A stretch of 64,000 nt of DNA, from assembly GCF_016615815.1 (NCBI RefSeq), contig NZ_CP067112.1:2356001-2420000 (forward strand). The letters are read 5' to 3'. The translations under genes and the position numbers were made by a program. This DNA is from Luteimonas sp. MC1572. Its GTDB lineage: Bacteria; Pseudomonadota; Gammaproteobacteria; Xanthomonadales; Xanthomonadaceae. Positions 57,549 to 64,000 of the stretch are shown piece by piece. The notes below the pieces were generated by a model, which was given only the letters and a program-made list of their open reading frames with translations, was not told the DNA's origin and did not search any database. Every line of letters starts with the position of its first letter. The first letter of the stretch is position 1.

Positions 57549-59020
57549 GCGCCGGCCTCCAGCGCGCGACGCGCGACGTCGCTGTCGTCGAAGGGATGGC
57601 GCACGCCGGCAATTTCCTGGCAGGGCTCATGGCCCTTGCCGGCGACCAGCACGATGTCGCCCTCGCCCGCCGTTCCGACCGCGCGCGTGATCGCCGCGGC
57701 GCGGTCGCGCAGGACGATCGCCGCGGCCGGGTTGCGCAGGCCGGCAAGGATCTCGACGACGATCGCGTCGCCATCCTCGTTGCGCGGGTTGTCGTCGGTG
57801 ACGAACACGATTTCGGCGCCGGCTTCGGCGATCGCCGCCATCTGCGGGCGCTTGCCGCGGTCGCGCTCGCCGCCACAGCCGAACACGCAGGCGATGCGGC
57901 CGCTGGCGTGCGCGCGCAGGCTGGCCAGCGCCTGTTGCAGCGCGTCGGGGGTGTGCGCGTAATCCACCACCACCAGCGGCTGGCCGGCACTGCCACCCAG
58001 GCGGTTCATGCGCCCGGCGATCGGCTGCAGCTTCGCCAGCACGCGCGCGATGTCGCCGATGCCGACCTGCTGCGCGTGCAGCACGCCGGCGACCGCCAGC
58101 AGGTTGTCGACATTGAAGCGGCCCAGCAGCGGCGAGCGCACCGCTGCGCTGTCGCCCGCGATACCGAGCGTGAAGCCGATGCCGGCGGCATCGAGCACGA
58201 TGTCCGAGGCCGACACGCCGGCGCCATCCGCGCCACGCGCGCTGGTGCCGACGCGTTGCAGGCTCGCCGGCAAGGCCGCGAACAGCGCGCGGCCATGCTC
58301 GTCGTCCAGGTTGACCACCGCCGCGGCCAGGCCCGGCGTCGCGAACAGCCGCGCCTTGGCGGCGCCGTAGCTGGCCATGTCGCCGTGGTAGTCGAGGTGG
58401 TCGCGGGTGAGGTTGGTGAACACGCCGAGCTGGAACCGCACCGCGTCCACGCGGCCCTGGTCGAGCGCGTGCGAGCTGACTTCCATCGCCACCGCGTCCG
58501 CGCCGGCATCGCGCAACTCCGCGAGCAGCGCGTGCGTCTGCAGCACCAGCGGCGTGGTGAAACCGGTGGCGCGCACGTCACCGTGCAGGCCGGCGCCGAG
58601 CGTGCCGATGGTGCCGGCACGGCGACCGAGCAGCTCCCAGGCCTGCGCCAGCAGCTGCACGGTGGACGTCTTGCCGTTGGTGCCGGTGACGCCGACGGTG
58701 GTCATCGCCGCCGAGGGCTGGCCGTGGAATTCATGCGCCATCGCGCCCATGCGCGCGCGCAGCCCGGGCACCGCGATGGCGGCGGCCGGTGGCGCCGGCA
58801 CATCGGCCGGCACCGGCGGCTCGAACAGCACCGCCGCAGCGCCATCGGCCAGCGCCTGCTGCGCGAAATGCAGGCCGTGCGTGCCGAAGCCGCCGATCGC
58901 GACGAAGGCGTCGCCGGCGCGGAGCGCGCGGCTGTCCTGCACCAGGCCGGACACCTCGAGCGTCGCCGGCACCGCGGCGATGTCGGGCAGCAGCGCCGCG
59001 AGTGGCATGCGCCGGCTCAT
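57545..59020 (-). CDS. murE: UDP-MurNAc-dipeptide--2,6-diaminopimelate ligase
   Basis: The 491-residue Mur ligase has ATP loop [18 protein letters not shown] near 110 and [16 protein letters not shown]. The recognition motif [10 protein letters not shown] contains DNPR, which marks meso-diaminopimelate rather than lysine specificity, as expected for a Gram-negative cell wall. Its start overlaps the ftsI stop by four bases. Confidence 0.97.
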   Translation of the reverse strand: MSRRMPLAALLPDIAAVPATLEVSGLVQDSRALRAGDAFVAIGGFGTHGLHFAQQALADGAAAVLFEPPVPADVPAPPAAAIAVPGLRARMGAMAHEFHGQPSAAMTTVGVTGTNGKTSTVQLLAQAWELLGRRAGTIGTLGAGLHGDVRATGFTTPLVLQTHALLAELRDAGADAVAMEVSSHALDQGRVDAVRFQLGVFTNLTRDHLDYHGDMASYGAAKARLFATPGLAAAVVNLDDEHGRALFAALPASLQRVGTSARGADGAGVSASDIVLDAAGIGFTLGIAGDSAAVRSPLLGRFNVDNLLAVAGVLHAQQVGIGDIARVLAKLQPIAGRMNRLGGSAGQPLVVVDYAHTPDALQQALASLRAHASGRIACVFGCGGERDRGKRPQMAAIAEAGAEIVFVTDDNPRNEDGDAIVVEILAGLRNPAAAIVLRDRAAAITRAVGTAGEGDIVLVAGKGHEPCQEIAGVRHPFDDSDVARRALEAGA

Positions 59021-60849
59021 GGGCGCGCCTCGACGGTGGCCGCTGCCGGCGCCGTGGCGTCGGGCAGCGTGGCCACGGCTGCCGGGCGCCGGGCGTTCGC
59101 CGCCTGCGCCTTGGCCTGGTCCTTGGCCTGCGCGGCCAGCCAGGTGTCGATGTCGTCCGGCGGCACGTCCATCAGGCGCAGCGCGCCATCCATCACCCGC
59201 TGGAACACCGGCGCGGAGACCGCGCCGCCGCCGTACACGCCGGCCGATGTGTCGGGATCGTCGATCACCACCGCCATCGAGAAGCGCGGGTTGTCCACCG
59301 GCACCAGGCCGGCGAAGAAGGCCACGTAGCGACGCGCGTATCCGCCACCGGAGGCCTTGCGCGCGGTGCCGGACTTGCCGGCGACGTGGTATCCGAGGAT
59401 CGCCGCGCGCGTGCCCGTGCCGCCGGGCTCGGTGACGGTCTGCATCATCCGCACCACCTCGTCGGCGATCTCCGGCGCCAGCACCTGCGCGGGTTCGCCG
59501 CCCTGGCCCTTGACCAGGGTCGGGGTCATGGCGCGGCCGTGATTGCCAAGCGTCGCGTATGCGTGCGCGATCTGCAGGGGCGTGGCCGACAGGCCATAGC
59601 CGTAGGACATCGTCTGCTTGCTGGTACCGCTCCAGCTTGCCGGCGGCGGCAGCAGGCCGGCGGCCTCGCCGGGGAAGCCGCTGCCGGTGGACTGGCCATA
59701 GCCGAAGCGGCGCAGGAAGTCGTAGAAGGTCTTGTCCGGCAACCGGTGCACGATCTTCGAGACGCCGACGTTGGAGCTCTTGGTCAGGATGCCGGTGATA
59801 TCCAGCACGCCGTAATTGCGGAAATCGCTGGTGCGGTAGCGGCCGTTGGCGATCCAGCCCGGGCTGGTGTCCACGCGGCTGTCGGGGGCGATCACGCCCG
59901 CCTCGATGCCGGCGGCCACGGTCAGCGGCTTGATCGTCGAGCCCGGCTCGATCAGGTCGGTCACCGCGCGGTTGCGGCGCGCATCGCGGTGCTCGCCGGT
60001 GACCGCGTTCGGGTTGAACGTGGGCAGGTTGGCCATGGCGAGGATCTCGCCGGTGGCGACATCCAGCACCACCGCCGAACCGGCGCTGGCACCGGTTTCC
60101 AGCAGCGCGCGGCGCAGTTCGCGATGCGCGAGGTACTGGATGCGGCGGTCGATGCTGAGCACCAGGTCCTTGCCCGGCTGCGCGGCGCGCACCAGGTCGA
60201 CGTTCTCGACGATGCGGCCGCGGCGGTCGCGGATCACCTTCTGCGCGCCCGGCGTGCCGCGCAGCCAGTCGTCGAACGCCAGCTCCACGCCTTCCTGGCC
60301 GAGGTCGTCGATGTTGGTGAAGCCGAGCACGTGCGCCAGTGCCTCGCCCTGCGGGTAGAAGCGGCGGAACTCGCGCTGCGAGAACACGCCGGGAATCTTG
60401 CGCGCGAGGATCTTCTCGGCGGCGGCCGGATTGATGCGGCGCTGCAGGTAGACGAATTCCTTGTCTGCGCGCTGCGCCAGTTTGCGCTCGAGTTCGTCCA
60501 GCGGCACGCCCAGTGCTTCGGCCAATTCAGGCAGGCGCGCGGGCGACTTCAGCAGTTCCTGCGGGTTGCCCCACACGGTGTCGACCGGCGACGACACGGC
60601 GAGCGGCTCGCCGTTGCGGTCGGTGATCATGCCGCGCGAGGTCGGGATCGGGATCTCGCGCAGGAAGCGCGAATCGGCCTTCTGCTGGTAGTAGGCGTTG
60701 TCGACCAGCTGCAGGTCGACGGCGCGCGCCACCAGCGCCAGCGCGCACAGGCCCAGCCCGCCGGCGACGATCTTCAGGCGCCCGCGCAGGTCGAAGCGTG
60801 CGCGGCCGCGGGGCTTGGTGACGCCGTTGCGGTCCTTGCCGAACTTCAT
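59017..60849 (-). CDS. ftsI: septum-specific transpeptidase FtsI (PBP3)
   Basis: The 610-residue class B penicillin-binding protein has an N-terminal membrane helix ([20 protein letters not shown]), a pedestal domain and a transpeptidase domain. The active site motifs are [10 protein letters not shown] (SxxK, Ser near 303), SSN in [10 protein letters not shown] and [11 protein letters not shown] (KSGT, near 492). A Pro/Ala-rich tail follows. It pairs with FtsW for septal wall synthesis and is a beta-lactam target. Confidence 0.97.
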   Translation of the reverse strand: MKFGKDRNGVTKPRGRARFDLRGRLKIVAGGLGLCALALVARAVDLQLVDNAYYQQKADSRFLREIPIPTSRGMITDRNGEPLAVSSPVDTVWGNPQELLKSPARLPELAEALGVPLDELERKLAQRADKEFVYLQRRINPAAAEKILARKIPGVFSQREFRRFYPQGEALAHVLGFTNIDDLGQEGVELAFDDWLRGTPGAQKVIRDRRGRIVENVDLVRAAQPGKDLVLSIDRRIQYLAHRELRRALLETGASAGSAVVLDVATGEILAMANLPTFNPNAVTGEHRDARRNRAVTDLIEPGSTIKPLTVAAGIEAGVIAPDSRVDTSPGWIANGRYRTSDFRNYGVLDITGILTKSSNVGVSKIVHRLPDKTFYDFLRRFGYGQSTGSGFPGEAAGLLPPPASWSGTSKQTMSYGYGLSATPLQIAHAYATLGNHGRAMTPTLVKGQGGEPAQVLAPEIADEVVRMMQTVTEPGGTGTRAAILGYHVAGKSGTARKASGGGYARRYVAFFAGLVPVDNPRFSMAVVIDDPDTSAGVYGGGAVSAPVFQRVMDGALRLMDVPPDDIDTWLAAQAKDQAKAQAANARRPAAVATLPDATAPAAATVEARP

Positions 60850-61109
60850 GGCCGCACCACCACGATCTCGCCGGCCTCGGGGAATTTCATGCCCAGGCGG
60901 GTGCGCGCGACCTGGTCGACGCGGTTGCTTTCAGCCCACGTGGCCTGTTCCAGCTGCAGGCGGCCGAAATCGATGTTGAGCTCGTCGCGCGCGTGCTCGA
61001 GCCGGGTCAGCTCGACGAACAGCTGGCGGTGGCGGTGGCGCGCGTGCACCACTCCGATCGCCGCCACCACGTTGGCCGCCAGCAGCACGATCACCAGGAA
61101 GCGGGTCAC
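60846..61109 (-). CDS. ftsL: cell division protein FtsL
   Basis: The 87-residue bitopic protein has a hydrophobic helix at residues 3-20 ([19 protein letters not shown]) followed by a periplasmic leucine-zipper-like coiled coil ([26 protein letters not shown]). It binds FtsB and FtsQ. The start is GTG at 61109, overlapping the rsmH stop as GTGA; it was missed as a separate frame because it lies inside a longer in-frame stretch. Confidence 0.93.
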   Translation of the reverse strand: MTRFLVIVLLAANVVAAIGVVHARHRHRQLFVELTRLEHARDELNIDFGRLQLEQATWAESNRVDQVARTRLGMKFPEAGEIVVVRP

Positions 61110-62062
61110 GGCCGCACCTCCAGCTTCTCGGCCACGCGCAGCACCGCGCTGCGCGCGCGCGGGTTGGCGGCGAGCTCGGCCGAGTCGGCCTTGGTGGCGC
61201 CGCCGATCTCGCGCAGGCCGGGCACGAACGCCTCCGGCTCCGGCAGGCGGCGGTTGCCCGCGGGCGCCTTGGCATGGCGCGCGATGAAGCGCTTGGCGAT
61301 GCGGTCTTCGAGCGAATGGAAGCTGATCACGACCAGGCGGCCGCCAGGCTTGAGCGCGGCGAACGCGGCGTCCAGCCCGTCTTCCAGATCGCCCAGCTCG
61401 CGGTTGATGTGGATGCGGATCGCCTGGAACGAGCGCGTGGCCGGGTGGATCTCGTGGCGGCCGGGCTTGGGCCGCGGCATGACCGAGGCGATCAGTTCGG
61501 CCAGCTGCGCGGTGCGCAGCAGCGGCGCATCGGTGCGGCGTTCGACGATCGCGCGCGCGATGCGCCGGCTCAGGCGCTCGTCGCCGTAGGTCCAGAGCAC
61601 GTCGGCGATCTCGTCGGCGGTGGCACGCGCCAGCCACTGGGCCGCGCTCTCGCCGTTGTCGGGATCCATGCGCATGTCGAGCGGGCCGTCACGGCCGAAG
61701 CTGAAGCCGCGCTCGGCGACGTCGAGCTGGGGGGAGGACACGCCGAGGTCGAACAGCACGCCGTCAAGGCCGGCGGCCACGGCGTCCCAGCGGCCCAGGT
61801 CGGCAAAGCTGCCGCGGCGGATCGCCACGCGCGGGTCCGAGCCGAACTCGCGTTCGGCCACGGTGATCGCGTCGGGATCCTTGTCCATCAGCAGCAGCCT
61901 GCCCTGCGGTCCGAGTGCTTCGAGCACGCCCCGGGCGTGCCCGCCACGGCCGAACGTGCCATCCAGGTACGTCCCGTCCCCACGCACGTGCAGCCCTTCC
62001 ATGACCTGCGAATACAGAACCGGAAGGTGCGCGGAGCGGCGATCCGCGGCACCCGCGGTCAC
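61106..62062 (-). CDS. rsmH: 16S rRNA (cytosine-1402-N4)-methyltransferase
   Basis: The 318-residue enzyme methylates C1402 in the 30S decoding centre. [15 protein letters not shown] and [20 protein letters not shown] form the SAM site, [22 protein letters not shown] is the family signature, and [19 protein letters not shown] is near the end. Translation begins at GTG 62062, overlapping the mraZ stop as GTGA. Confidence 0.97.
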   Translation of the reverse strand: MTAGAADRRSAHLPVLYSQVMEGLHVRGDGTYLDGTFGRGGHARGVLEALGPQGRLLLMDKDPDAITVAEREFGSDPRVAIRRGSFADLGRWDAVAAGLDGVLFDLGVSSPQLDVAERGFSFGRDGPLDMRMDPDNGESAAQWLARATADEIADVLWTYGDERLSRRIARAIVERRTDAPLLRTAQLAELIASVMPRPKPGRHEIHPATRSFQAIRIHINRELGDLEDGLDAAFAALKPGGRLVVISFHSLEDRIAKRFIARHAKAPAGNRRLPEPEAFVPGLREIGGATKADSAELAANPRARSAVLRVAEKLEVRP

Positions 62063-62508
62063 AACAGCAGCCCGACCAGGTCGTCGCCGAGGTCGTCGTC
62101 CCCGAGGGTCCGCTCGATCTGCTCGCGATGCGCCTGCTCACTCCAGAGCTCGAACTTGTCGCCCATGCCAAGCAGCACGGCGTGTTTTTCGATGCCGATC
62201 GCCTTGCGGTGGCTGGCGGGGATGGAAATCCGGCCGTTGCCGTCGGGTTCGACGATCGCCGCGGCGCCGACCAGCTTCAGCTGCAGTTCGCGGTTGGTCC
62301 TGCGGACCTTGGACAGCCCGTTGACCTGGTCGCGCACGCGCTCCCACTGGGCGAACGGGTAGAGGTACAGCGAGCCCTTCTCGAAGGGGTTGTACGTGAC
62401 CACCAGACGGTTCGCGCACGCGGACGCGACAAGCTCCCGGTAGCTGGTAGGGATCGCCAGCCGGCCCTTGTCATCGATCGTGATGGCGGTCTCGCCCTGG
62501 AACACGTT
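62059..62508 (-). CDS. mraZ: transcriptional regulator MraZ
   Basis: The 149-residue protein has two AbrB-like halves, each with the DxxGR signature ([12 protein letters not shown] near residue 10 and [16 protein letters not shown] near 85), plus the C-terminal [13 protein letters not shown]. It forms a ring that represses the dcw promoter. The start chosen is GTG 62508 (VFQGETAIT, matching Xanthomonas MraZ), with GGAG and AGG upstream. In-frame ATGs at 62544 and 62616 would add non-family residues and lie in or at the edge of the promoter. Confidence 0.92.
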   Translation of the reverse strand, partial: NVFQGETAITIDDKGRLAIPTSYRELVASACANRLVVTYNPFEKGSLYLYPFAQWERVRDQVNGLSKVRRTNRELQLKLVGAAAIVEPDGNGRISIPASHRKAIGIEKHAVLLGMGDKFELWSEQAHREQIERTLGDDDLGDDLVGLLL

Positions 62509-62554
62509 GCCTGTCACTCCATGCCCGTCTGCGGCGGGCTTCATGCGCAGGAAA

Positions 62555-62616
62555 ACCACGAATATCCATGTCTTCCCACGTGTAGCCACCTTAGGAGCGG
62601 CCACAACCCTTGTCAA
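62555..62616 (-). promoter_or_regulatory. dcw/mraZ sigma70 promoter with MraZ operator repeats
   Basis: Leftward, TTGACA (62611-62616) and TAAGGT (62588-62593) are separated by 17 bp. Immediately downstream lie TGGG, TGGA and TGGT at 62575-62578, 62565-62568 and 62555-62558, exactly 10 bp apart, the TGGGN repeat pattern bound by MraZ. The repeats overlap the start of transcription, ideal for repression. Confidence 0.82.
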
Positions 62617-62686
62617 CAGGCTGGAGTGACGAATTTCATTAAGCAGGTCAAGGACTTGCGGCGAACTTCAGAGACTTGTTCAAGGT

Positions 62687-62695
62687 TTATCCACA
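62687..62695. promoter_or_regulatory. consensus DnaA box upstream of the dcw promoter
   Basis: TTATCCACA matches the strong DnaA box at all nine positions. It is about 70 bp upstream of the mraZ -35 element. Nearby, TCTCAAA-t-TTTGAGA (62709-62723) is an inverted repeat that may bind another regulator. The 62509-62814 gap, the second longest without a gene, therefore holds promoter, operator, DnaA box and the next terminator. Confidence 0.6.
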
Positions 62696-62763
62696 AGCAA
62701 CTGTTTAGTCTCAAATTTTGAGAATCGCAACGCCGTCTTCACCTTAACCGTGTCTTCGCGCAC

Positions 62764-62796
62764 AAAAAAGCCGGGGCCCCTTGCGGGACCCCGGCT
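62764..62796 (-). terminator. intrinsic terminator of the TonB-dependent receptor gene
   Basis: Leftward, AGCCGGGG and CCCCGGCT arms close over a GC-rich loop region and are followed by TTTTTTGTG. It begins about 20 bp after the receptor stop codon. Confidence 0.9.
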
Positions 62797-62814
62797 GGTG
62801 TCACACAGCGCCGA

Positions 62815-64000
62815 TCAGAAGCGCTGCTGGTACTTCATGAACACGAAGCGGCCGAGGTCGAAACCGCCGTAGTAGGCGAAGTTCGAGTTCGGCTGGTCGA
62901 ACGCCGGAGCCGCGTAGTGGTTGAACACGTTGTTGGCACCGACCGCCACCGTCGCGTTCCACGGGGTCTTCACCGCGAACTGGACGTCGTGGAAGGTGTT
63001 CGAGCCGGTCTCGTTCATCGGGACGTTCTGGCCCTGGGTGTCAGGCGCCGCGTAGTCCGGGATGTTGCAGATCGAGTCGAAGTAGCACTCTTCCTTCATG
63101 GAGGAGTAGTAGCGCATCCCCCAGTTGGCCGAGAACGGGCCATTTTCCCAGTTCATGTTCAGGTTCGAACGCAGGCGGAAGTTGCCGCCGAAGCCGACGT
63201 ACACCGATTCCGGGGTGGTCGCTTCGTTGGTGGTCTTCAGGTTGTTCTTGCTGACGTAGGTGTTCTGCCAGGTCGCGCCGATGTTGCCGAAGCCCGTCTG
63301 CACGCGGTAGGACACGTCGAAATCGAAGCCTTCCGTCTCCTGGTAGCCGGCATTGCGCAGGCCGTAGGTGAGGTCGTTGACGATGCCGGTCACCGGATCA
63401 CGGCTGAAGCCCGAGCAACGCGACTCGATCAGCGAGATGTAGCAGTCGCTGAGCATCTGGTTCGGGCTGTCGGACACCAGCGTGTTCTCGATGGTGATGT
63501 TCCACCAGTCGAGCGTCAGGCTGAGACCTTCGACCCACGACGGGCTGTACACCAGGCCGATCGTCTTGGACTCGGCCGTTTCCGGCGACAGGTTCGGGTT
63601 GGAGCCGCTGGTGAACGGCACCGGCGTCTGCGCTGCCGGACCCTCGGTCGGGATGAAGCCCTGCTGCAGCTGGCGGTAGTTCGCCGCCACGTCCTGCAGG
63701 CAGCGCTGCGAGCCGGCCGCAGTGCCGTATTCGCTGTCGCAGGGATCGCGGAAGCCGGTGGTGAAGGTCTGCGAGCCGCCGCCGTACAGGTCGGAGATCG
63801 TCGGCGCGCGGAAGCCCTCGGCCCAGGTGCCGCGAACCAGCAGGTCGTTGATCGGACGCCACTTCACACCGAACTTGTTGTTGGTGGTGTCACCGAAGGT
63901 GCTGAAGTCCGAGTAGCGGCTTGCGAGGTTGAAGCTCAGCTCCTGTGCGAACGCCATGTCGGCCAGCACCGGGATGTTCAGCTCGACGTAGAACTCGTCG
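62815..64000 (-). CDS. TonB-dependent receptor, C-terminal part (runs off the right edge)
   Basis: The frame is open to base 64000, giving about 394 residues of beta barrel. The signal peptide and plug are outside the window. Visible motifs include DEFYVELNIPVLADM, WAEGFRAPTISDLYGGG, NPNLSPETAESKTIGLVYSP and QETEGFDFDVSYRVQTGFG. The end VFMKYQQRF supplies the terminal Phe for BAM recognition. Cysteine pairs (DPCDSEY, RCL, DCYI, SRC, ECYFDSIC) suggest loop disulfides typical of one expanded xanthomonad receptor group. Substrate unknown. An in-frame ATG at 63969 is internal, not the start. Confidence 0.93.
   Translation of the reverse strand, partial: DEFYVELNIPVLADMAFAQELSFNLASRYSDFSTFGDTTNNKFGVKWRPINDLLVRGTWAEGFRAPTISDLYGGGSQTFTTGFRDPCDSEYGTAAGSQRCLQDVAANYRQLQQGFIPTEGPAAQTPVPFTSGSNPNLSPETAESKTIGLVYSPSWVEGLSLTLDWWNITIENTLVSDSPNQMLSDCYISLIESRCSGFSRDPVTGIVNDLTYGLRNAGYQETEGFDFDVSYRVQTGFGNIGATWQNTYVSKNNLKTTNEATTPESVYVGFGGNFRLRSNLNMNWENGPFSANWGMRYYSSMKEECYFDSICNIPDYAAPDTQGQNVPMNETGSNTFHDVQFAVKTPWNATVAVGANNVFNHYAAPAFDQPNSNFAYYGGFDLGRFVFMKYQQRF

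Overview
The window is a high-GC chromosomal segment from a gammaproteobacterium of the Xanthomonadaceae, most likely the Lysobacter/Luteimonas side of the family (inference). The reasons are the pilSR-pilABCD-coaE locus next to sucCD, a dcw cluster followed by lpxC, dciA, an M23 peptidase and secA, several TonB-dependent receptors, and a dcw cluster without murD, as in Xanthomonas. Nearly every base is coding. No tRNA, rRNA, CRISPR array or insertion sequence was recognised.

Layout. 1-1.05 kb: the C-terminal core of an RHS protein that has lost its start and runs off the left edge into a variable tip. 1.1-8.8 kb: a universal stress protein with an Anr/FNR-type palindrome, an ABC-F ATPase, a prolyl-4-hydroxylase-like oxygenase, a TonB-dependent receptor and a YbaL-type antiporter. 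8.8-15.4 kb: clpB with a sigma32-like promoter, then an operon of a TonB-dependent receptor and an NCS2-like permease. 15.5-23.5 kb: gloA, pgeF-rluD, bamD, nadE preceded by a chromosomal ccdAB toxin-antitoxin pair, and sucCD. 23.7-38.9 kb: the type IV pilus region pilS-pilR, a six-gene leftward glycosyltransferase/methyltransferase operon, a TfpX/TfpZ-like accessory gene, pilA, a large polytopic GT-C-like protein, pilB, pilC, pilD and coaE. 38.9-41.6 kb: a three-gene leftward island of a lipoprotein, a DUF2235 alpha/beta hydrolase and a small membrane protein. 41.7-62.6 kb: a Nudix/ThiE-like fusion, secA, an M23 peptidase, dciA, lpxC and the dcw cluster. 62.8-64 kb: the 3' part of another TonB-dependent receptor.

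How the genes work together. PilS/PilR is the sensor/regulator pair that activates sigma54 pilin promoters. Sigma54-type elements lie upstream of pilA and also of pilB, so the regulators and their likely targets are in one window. The genes placed between pilR and pilB (glycosyltransferases, methyltransferases, small flippase-like membrane protein, GT-C-like protein) look like a surface or pilin glycan module. The dcw cluster is read leftward as mraZ-rsmH-ftsL-ftsI-murE-murF-mraY-ftsW-murC-ddlB-ftsQ-ftsA-ftsZ-lpxC, mostly with 1-11 base overlaps. It has a clear sigma70 promoter, a MraZ operator of three repeats 10 bp apart, and a consensus DnaA box upstream. It contains neither murD nor murG.

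The best candidates for new biology are the DUF2235 hydrolase/lipoprotein/membrane-protein trio, the ccdAB pair whose toxin lacks the usual C-terminal Trp and directly abuts nadE, the pilus-linked glycan module, and the truncated RHS tip cassette.
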